The translations under genes and the position numbers were made by a program. A DNA stretch of 44,943 bases. It comes from Gammaproteobacteria bacterium (lineage in GTDB: Bacteria > Pseudomonadota > Gammaproteobacteria > UBA6429 > Thiohalophilaceae). Numbering within the stretch: position 1 is the first letter of the stretch; each line of letters starts with the position of its first letter. Where the stretch lies: the NCBI GenBank assembly GCA_030594815.1, contig JAUVEN010000008.1, positions 1 through 44,943 of the forward strand. The letters run 5' to 3'. Under the pieces are notes generated by a model. That model ran no database searches, was not told the origin of the DNA, and saw only the letters and a list, made by a program, of their open reading frames with translations. Below are positions 40,182 through 44,943 of the stretch, piece by piece.

Positions 40182-40820
40182 GTGAGTCAGTCAGCATTAA
40201 ATGAAATATTGTCAAAAGGGTTGCGCCAATTAAATTTGGCGCTGTCACTTGATGAAAAGCAGCAATCAAGTCTAATAAAATATGTTGGATTATTAGATAA
40301 GTGGAATAAAACGTATAATCTCACCGCAGTGCGCAAACCAGAACAAATGGTGACACGTCACTTGCTCGATAGTTTGTCTATTTGTCCCTATATTCGTGGA
40401 AAACGTATCTTAGACGTTGGAACAGGCGCAGGTTTGCCAGGAATTCCTTTGGCTATAGTGTTCCCTGAAAAACAATTTACCCTGCTAGATAGTAATAATA
40501 AAAAGACAAGATTCGTCATTCAAGCGGTTTCAGAGCTCGAGTTACCCAACGTAGATGTGGTACAGTCGAGAGTAGAAAATTTCCAGTTTCCAGAGCTTTT
40601 TGACACCATTACGACCCGTGCATATTCCGCAATTGGGGAGATGGTAAAGCAAACATCACACCTATTGGCCAGTGATGGAGTATTTTTAGCAATGAAAGGG
40701 GTTAATCCTGCTGCTGAAATTGATGAAATGTCTGAAAAATACGCTGTCAAAGAAAGTCATGTGATAAAAGTGCCCGGTCTCGAAGAAGAAAGACATTTAC
40801 TGGAAATAAAAATAGCTTAA
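40182..40820 (+). CDS. rsmG: 16S rRNA (guanine-527-N7)-methyltransferase
   Basis: A 212-residue SAM-dependent methyltransferase (GidB) that modifies G527 of 16S rRNA. The SAM-binding motif ILDVGTGAGLPGIPLAI lies near residues 69-85, and WNKTYNLTAVR and TRAYS are family blocks. The start is GTG with GAAGAGG upstream. It lies in the mnmG-rsmG-parA-parB order, with a DUF302 gene inserted after mnmG. Confidence 0.96.
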   Translation: MSQSALNEILSKGLRQLNLALSLDEKQQSSLIKYVGLLDKWNKTYNLTAVRKPEQMVTRHLLDSLSICPYIRGKRILDVGTGAGLPGIPLAIVFPEKQFTLLDSNNKKTRFVIQAVSELELPNVDVVQSRVENFQFPELFDTITTRAYSAIGEMVKQTSHLLASDGVFLAMKGVNPAAEIDEMSEKYAVKESHVIKVPGLEEERHLLEIKIA

Positions 40821-40861
40821 TTAAAGTAATTAAACCACCACATAATAAGGGAGTGGTCTGA

Positions 40862-41665
40862 ATGAGCAAGATAATTGCCATTGCAAATCAAAAAGGCGGC
40901 GTAGGAAAAACAACTACCTGCATAAATCTAGCGGCATCTTTAGCGGCCACGAACAAAAATGTTTTATTAATTGATCTTGATCCGCAAGGTAACGCCACAA
41001 TGGGCAGCGGTATCGATAAGAATGAGACCGAATATACTACCTGTGACCTCTTATTAGGTGAGACAACACTTTCTGAATTAGTGGTAAAAAATGATTCGAA
41101 TGAAGATATTCAATACGATGTTTTACCAGGCAACAGTGATTTAACGGCGGCTGAAGTTGCGTTAATGGAAATGCCAAATCGTGAACGCCAACTGCGTAAT
41201 GCGTTAGAGGATGTTCGCGAACAATATGACTATATATTAATAGACTGCCCTCCTTCACTGAATATGTTGACATTAAATGCGTTAGTGGCCGCAAATTCTG
41301 TGATGATCCCGATGCAATGTGAATATTATGCACTAGAAGGTTTATCTGCATTAATGGAAACGGTTGAAAGTATTCGCAGCACAGTCAATCCAGAGTTACA
41401 TATAGAAGGTTTGCTTCGCACTATGTATGACCCACGTAATAACCTGGCCAATGATGTGTCTGGCCAGTTGTTGCTGCATTTTCCAAAGAAAGTATATCGT
41501 ACGGTTATTCCACGAAATGTTCGTTTAGCTGAAGCACCAAGTCATGGTATTCCAGTCATTAGTTATGATAAATCTTCACGTGGTGCCCTTGCTTATTTAG
41601 CATTGGCCGGTGAGATATTGCGTAACGAGGAAAATGCCACATTAGCGGGTGCAGCAAGCGCATAA
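40862..41665 (+). CDS. parA: Chromosome partitioning ATPase ParA
   Basis: A 267-residue deviant-Walker ATPase (Soj type) that moves ParB-parS complexes apart. The deviant Walker A is KGGVGKTT near residues 11-18, with IDLDPQGNAT and LIDCPPSL as later motifs. There is no N-terminal DNA-binding domain, as in chromosomal ParA. AAGGGAG precedes the ATG. parB follows after 41 bases. Confidence 0.97.
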   Translation: MSKIIAIANQKGGVGKTTTCINLAASLAATNKNVLLIDLDPQGNATMGSGIDKNETEYTTCDLLLGETTLSELVVKNDSNEDIQYDVLPGNSDLTAAEVALMEMPNRERQLRNALEDVREQYDYILIDCPPSLNMLTLNALVAANSVMIPMQCEYYALEGLSALMETVESIRSTVNPELHIEGLLRTMYDPRNNLANDVSGQLLLHFPKKVYRTVIPRNVRLAEAPSHGIPVISYDKSSRGALAYLALAGEILRNEENATLAGAASA

Positions 41666-41706
41666 ATTTGCGCTTATAAAAAGTAATAGGTTAAGGCGAA
41701 GTTTTA

Positions 41707-42609
41707 ATGGCTAAAAAGCGTGGATTAGGTAAAGGACTCGAAGCATTATTAGGTTCGGGTGTTAGCCATTTAAAAGATGATGTTGCTCCAGCTACGTCAA
41801 CTTCAACAGAACAACAAATTTCTTCATCTTCAGAATTTCAACATTTAGCAATAGATGTCATTCAGCGTGGTCGTTACCAGCCGCGTACAAATTTTAATCT
41901 TGATGCATTACAAGAGTTAGCAGATTCAATTAAAGCACAAGGTGTCGTGCAACCTATTGTGGTTCGCCCTTTGTCAGCAACGCCAGGTCAATATGAGCTT
42001 GTTGCTGGTGAGCGTCGTTGGCGTGCTGCGCAACTTGCTGAGTTGCACGAGATTCCTGCTATTGTTCGTGATATTACAGATCAAGAATCAATGGCGATTG
42101 CGTTAATTGAAAATATTCAGCGTCAGGAACTTAACCCTATTGAAGAAGCAAAAGCACTTGTTCGTTTAGTGGAAGAGTTTGGTTTAACCCATCAGGAAGC
42201 TGCCGATGCAGTGGGTCGTTCGCGTGTTTCAGTGTCTAATCTTTTACGTTTATTAACGTTAGAAACTGATGTTCGACATATGTTGGAAGATGGTCAAATT
42301 GAAATGGGTCATGCACGTGCGATCTTAGGTTTAGAAGCGGCAAAACAAATGCAAGCGGCACGTGAAGTCGCGAAAAAAGGTTTATCGGTTCGTGAAACAG
42401 AGCAACTCGTTCGTCGTTTAAATAAACCGGAAAGCGATAAACCAGAGAAAACAGGTTTAGATCCGGATACTCGTCGTTTGCAAGATGACTTATCAGAAAA
42501 GTTAGGTGCGAAAGTTATCTTTCAGCATGGCGCTAATGGTAAAGGTAAAATGCTGATTCATTATAATAGTATTGATGAGTTAGATGGCATTCTGGATCAC
42601 ATCAAATAA
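41707..42609 (+). CDS. parB: Chromosome partitioning protein ParB
   Basis: A 300-residue CTPase and DNA-binding protein that loads at parS and spreads. The N terminus KKRGLGKGLEALLG interacts with ParA; the CTP-binding motif GERRWRAAQ (near residues 101-109) and ENIQRQELNPIEEA are intact; the helix-turn-helix is LTHQEAADAVGRSRVSVSN. A C-terminal dimerisation domain closes the protein. Its targets are presumably the two parS sites in recF. Confidence 0.97.
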   Translation: MAKKRGLGKGLEALLGSGVSHLKDDVAPATSTSTEQQISSSSEFQHLAIDVIQRGRYQPRTNFNLDALQELADSIKAQGVVQPIVVRPLSATPGQYELVAGERRWRAAQLAELHEIPAIVRDITDQESMAIALIENIQRQELNPIEEAKALVRLVEEFGLTHQEAADAVGRSRVSVSNLLRLLTLETDVRHMLEDGQIEMGHARAILGLEAAKQMQAAREVAKKGLSVRETEQLVRRLNKPESDKPEKTGLDPDTRRLQDDLSEKLGAKVIFQHGANGKGKMLIHYNSIDELDGILDHIK

Positions 42610-42734
42610 ATTTAAAACCTAAATATAGTATTTTTATATAAATTAAAAACGATAATAATTTATATAGAAGTTAATTTAAGTCAAAGTCCTTTCTTTATTT
42701 ATCAAAAAATTTCAATGATGTATCTTTTGGAAAA

Positions 42735-43784
42735 ATGATGTTGAATATAAATAAATTAAAATTCATATTATTTTATTTTTGTTTTTTATCTACTGCTATA
42801 GCAGCACCTGTAGTTAGCGAGAAAATAATTTTTCTTAATGAAGATGGGATAAATTATGTTCGTTATGATACGACAAGAACAAATCATAAAACGTATGATA
42901 TCTGGTTTAAAAAAGAAAAAAATAAATTACCTGAACAGCATTTAAAAGATTTTTTATATCTTTATCCTAATGAACATAAGTGGGATAGTGCAAAACACGC
43001 ACGTTATGATTTAATGAGGGTTGCTTCTGGTAGTTATGCAACGTTAGTACAAGGTAAGTTACTTAACAATTCGGAAATTAATGTCGGATCAGATGGTGTT
43101 TATACATACACCAACTGGGATGGTAAAACTAAAACACCTGATAATCATTTTGGCATATGGAATAAGCCAGATGTTTTTTCTCACCTGATTTATGCATGGG
43201 TGTTTCCGAATAATTTTAATATTATTAGTTATTCCGCAAACCGCAAAGGTGACTGGGTTAAGCGTAACAACACAATTACATTCTACGGCAAGAAAGTAAA
43301 TGATCTGGTTTTTACTATTAAGTATCAGTCGCGCAGCAATCCTTTATATAAGAAACTACTCAAAGCATTAAATCAGCAAGAACAGATTCAATTAGAACAA
43401 GACAGCAAAGGCGTAAAAATTACCCTGGCAGCTACCGTCCTGTTTTCATCAGGAAAAAGTAAGCTTAGTGTCGGGGGCAAAGCAATTTTAAGAACATTAT
43501 CTAATGCGCTTTCCAGGCACAAGGATATAAAAATTGTTATTGAAGGTCATAGTGATAATGTTTCTATTAAAGGCGGGCTGGCAAAAAAATATAAATCCAA
43601 CTGGGAATTATCTGCTACTCGATCATTAACAGTATTGCATTATATCGCTGCACATAATGTTGCTGAATCTCAACTTGAAGCACGGGCACATGGTTCAAAC
43701 CAGCCAATTGCATCGAATGATACTCCACAAGGTAGAGCTAAAAATCGCCGCATTGAAATTATTGTAATGAGTAGAAAAAATTAA
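42735..43784 (+). CDS. OmpA-family protein with novel N-terminal region
   Basis: A 349-residue exported protein. A signal peptide (about 1-24, ending AIAAP) is followed by about 200 residues I cannot assign, rich in aromatic residues and Asp/Lys, then an OmpA-like peptidoglycan-binding domain at about 232-349. The latter shows VLFSSGKSKL, VIEGHSDN and the late AKNRRIEI arginine block that contacts diaminopimelate peptidoglycan. There is no beta-barrel of the E. coli OmpA type visible. It probably anchors to the wall from the periplasm. There are two adjacent ATG codons at the start; GGAAAA lies upstream. It stands alone after parB, where many gammaproteobacteria have atp genes. Confidence 0.8.
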   Translation: MMLNINKLKFILFYFCFLSTAIAAPVVSEKIIFLNEDGINYVRYDTTRTNHKTYDIWFKKEKNKLPEQHLKDFLYLYPNEHKWDSAKHARYDLMRVASGSYATLVQGKLLNNSEINVGSDGVYTYTNWDGKTKTPDNHFGIWNKPDVFSHLIYAWVFPNNFNIISYSANRKGDWVKRNNTITFYGKKVNDLVFTIKYQSRSNPLYKKLLKALNQQEQIQLEQDSKGVKITLAATVLFSSGKSKLSVGGKAILRTLSNALSRHKDIKIVIEGHSDNVSIKGGLAKKYKSNWELSATRSLTVLHYIAAHNVAESQLEARAHGSNQPIASNDTPQGRAKNRRIEIIVMSRKN

Positions 43785-43950
43785 CCGGAAATTCTTTAGT
43801 TGTTATATTAAGCATGCTTTATTAGTGTTAATAATATATGTTTCAGCGCACTAATTAATTATAAAAATATAAAAGTAATAAGCTGTATATACAAATCATC
43901 TGAAAGATGAGGTGGTTCACTTTTCACTAGATGATGAATATTAATATTTA

Positions 43951-43973
43951 AGTGACGAAGGTCACTGTTTTTT
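43951..43973 (+). terminator. Short hairpin with T run
   Basis: AGTGAC-GAAG-GTCACT followed by GTTTTTTG looks like a small rho-independent terminator, 170 bases after the OmpA-family stop. The preceding 43785-43950 region is AT-rich and holds no gene. Confidence 0.4.
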
Positions 43974-43986
43974 GAACGATATTCAA
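43972..43986. promoter_or_regulatory. Candidate operator, FNR-like dyad
   Basis: TTGAACGATATTCAA is a perfect TTGAA-N5-TTCAA dyad, 43 bases before the FNR-like regulator gene. It resembles an FNR box (TTGAT-N4-ATCAA), but the half-site and spacing differ. It could be an autoregulatory site. Confidence 0.4.
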
Positions 43987-44029
43987 GGATTATAAGTAAT
44001 CATTAAAACATTAAGTATCCAGTGCAAAT

Positions 44030-44794
44030 ATGTTTAAGAGTCATTCTAAATTGTTCAATTTACAAGATAATGTTGCAGGCCCGTGTATGGATAAGCCTGC
44101 TGAAATTAGATGTGCCTCTTGTATTATGGATACATCATATTATTTTAATGGGCTAAGTATAGAAGCCAAACGGGATTTACAACCTGGTTTGAGTCTAAAG
44201 TTATTTAATAAAAAAGAGATGTTATATAAAGAGGGTGATGTCAGTAGTCACTTGTACATCTTGTTATCAGGTGAAGTTAAAGTATATAAAACTTTGCCTA
44301 ACGGTAAACAACAAATTCATAAACTGGTTCAAATTCCCGGAGATCTTATTGCCTGTGAGGATTTATATTTAGAAACACATGGCAGTTCAGCTGAAGCCCT
44401 TAATGATGTGAGTGTCTGTCACTTGAAATGTGAGGACTTGCAAAATAGTACGGAACGTTTCAGAGAAATTTCGGACACGATGATGCAAGCAATGTCTCGT
44501 AGTTTAAACGCTTATATAAGGCATATCGCTAACCTTGGCCAAAAAAATGCTTTAGAACGATTGGCATCTTATATTGTTTTTTTAAGTGAAACTCATCATG
44601 AGCGACATTTAAAAAGTAGTTACCTGCAAGATTCGTTATCACGTCTTGAGTTGGCAGATATGCTCGGTGTTACGCAAAGGACACTTATTAGAAGTATTAA
44701 ACAACTTGAATCAGACAGGTGCATTAGTATTAATAAGGATGGTTTTTGTATTCTTAATCTACAAGAACTAGAAATTATTAGTTCTGGGATTTAG
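44030..44794 (+). CDS. Crp/Fnr-family regulator with atypical cysteines
   Basis: A 254-residue transcription regulator with a cyclic-nucleotide-binding-like sensor domain (about 48-160; KEMLYKEGDVSSHLYILLSGEV) and a C-terminal winged helix (LADMLGVTQRTLIRSIKQLES, about 200-220). Like FNR it has N-terminal cysteines, C19, C28 and C31, and C130 aligns with FNR C122 (VSVCHL against the FNR segment MVCEI). However, the FNR CX2CX5C spacing is absent: the third cysteine after C31 is missing, so any iron-sulfur cluster would need C19 or another residue such as C109 or C134. The recognition helix lacks the FNR glutamate and serine. The start is weakly supported. Confidence 0.82.
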   Translation: MFKSHSKLFNLQDNVAGPCMDKPAEIRCASCIMDTSYYFNGLSIEAKRDLQPGLSLKLFNKKEMLYKEGDVSSHLYILLSGEVKVYKTLPNGKQQIHKLVQIPGDLIACEDLYLETHGSSAEALNDVSVCHLKCEDLQNSTERFREISDTMMQAMSRSLNAYIRHIANLGQKNALERLASYIVFLSETHHERHLKSSYLQDSLSRLELADMLGVTQRTLIRSIKQLESDRCISINKDGFCILNLQELEIISSGI

Positions 44795-44802
44795 CTAAAA
44801 TT

Positions 44803-44943
44803 AATACCTCAATACCTCAATACCTCAATACCTCAATACCTCAATACCTCAATACCTCAATACCTCAATACCTCAATACCTCAATACCTCAATACCTCAA
44901 TACCTCAATACCTCAATACCTCAATACCTCAATACCTCAATAC
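44803..44943 (+). repeat. 8-bp tandem repeat array (AATACCTC)n
   Basis: The unit AATACCTC is repeated without any change for 141 bases, about 17.6 copies, from eight bases after the regulator stop to the end of the window, so the true length is unknown. It contains no open gene. One strand of the unit has no G. Confidence 0.97.

Noticed and set aside
41037-41351. 104-codon minus-strand frame inside parA
   Set aside because: Antisense to conserved ParA sequence; no independent coding signal.
44803-44943. CRISPR-like or coding repeat at the right edge
   Set aside because: The unit is 8 bases with no spacers, and its length gives no stable reading frame.

Overview
This is an AT-rich bacterial chromosome segment that carries the replication origin. 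The gene content points to a gammaproteobacterium: two-subunit glycyl-tRNA synthetase (glyQ/glyS), the lipopolysaccharide heptose enzyme GmhB, a YidC with a large periplasmic domain, the rpmH-rnpA-yidD-yidC-mnmE block divergent from dnaA-dnaN-recF-gyrB, and mnmG-rsmG-parA-parB. The genus cannot be fixed from sequence alone. No rRNA, tRNA, CRISPR array, transposase or phage gene was seen.

Left part (1-12.5 kb): a cut-off ATP-pyrophosphatase gene; a two-gene sensory module (PhnD-like lipoprotein plus hybrid histidine kinase); glyQ-glyS; a MazG-like pyrophosphohydrolase; gmhB; plsC; class I fructose-1,6-bisphosphatase; and small genes (CPXCG zinc protein, alpha/beta hydrolase lipoprotein, chalcone-isomerase-like protein, YciI-like protein). 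The gaps here hold several imperfect inverted-repeat elements of recognisably different families.

Middle part (12.5-23.8 kb): a type III glutamine synthetase on the minus strand with a clear sigma-54 promoter and upstream NtrC-type sites; a minus-strand operon of a PF10023-like lipoprotein protease, modA, modB, modC and a histidine phosphatase; the plus-strand MoxR-DUF58-transglutaminase operon; and a Tat-exported cysteine-rich four-helix copper-storage protein (Csp1 type).

Origin part (23.8-42.6 kb): mnmE, yidC, yidD, rnpA and rpmH run left; dnaA, dnaN, recF and gyrB run right. A perfect DnaA box precedes dnaA, and three perfect boxes next to an AT-rich triplet run lie between dnaA and dnaN, the best oriC candidate. 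Two perfect parS sites sit inside recF, about 10 kb before parA-parB, whose products should act on them. Next come lexA, which has an alphaproteobacterial-looking recognition helix and a GTTC-N7-GTTC operator, a small DUF6316-like protein, a large PilZ-like protein, mnmG, a DUF302 protein, rsmG, parA and parB.

Right end (42.6-44.9 kb): an OmpA-domain protein, an FNR-like regulator with an unusual cysteine pattern, and an 8-bp tandem repeat of about 17.6 copies that runs off the window.

No single large unknown system stands out. The most interesting signals are regulatory (nitrogen control of GSIII, the LexA/operator type, the FNR-like regulator), the structured repeat in the fbp leader, and the dispersed inverted repeats.
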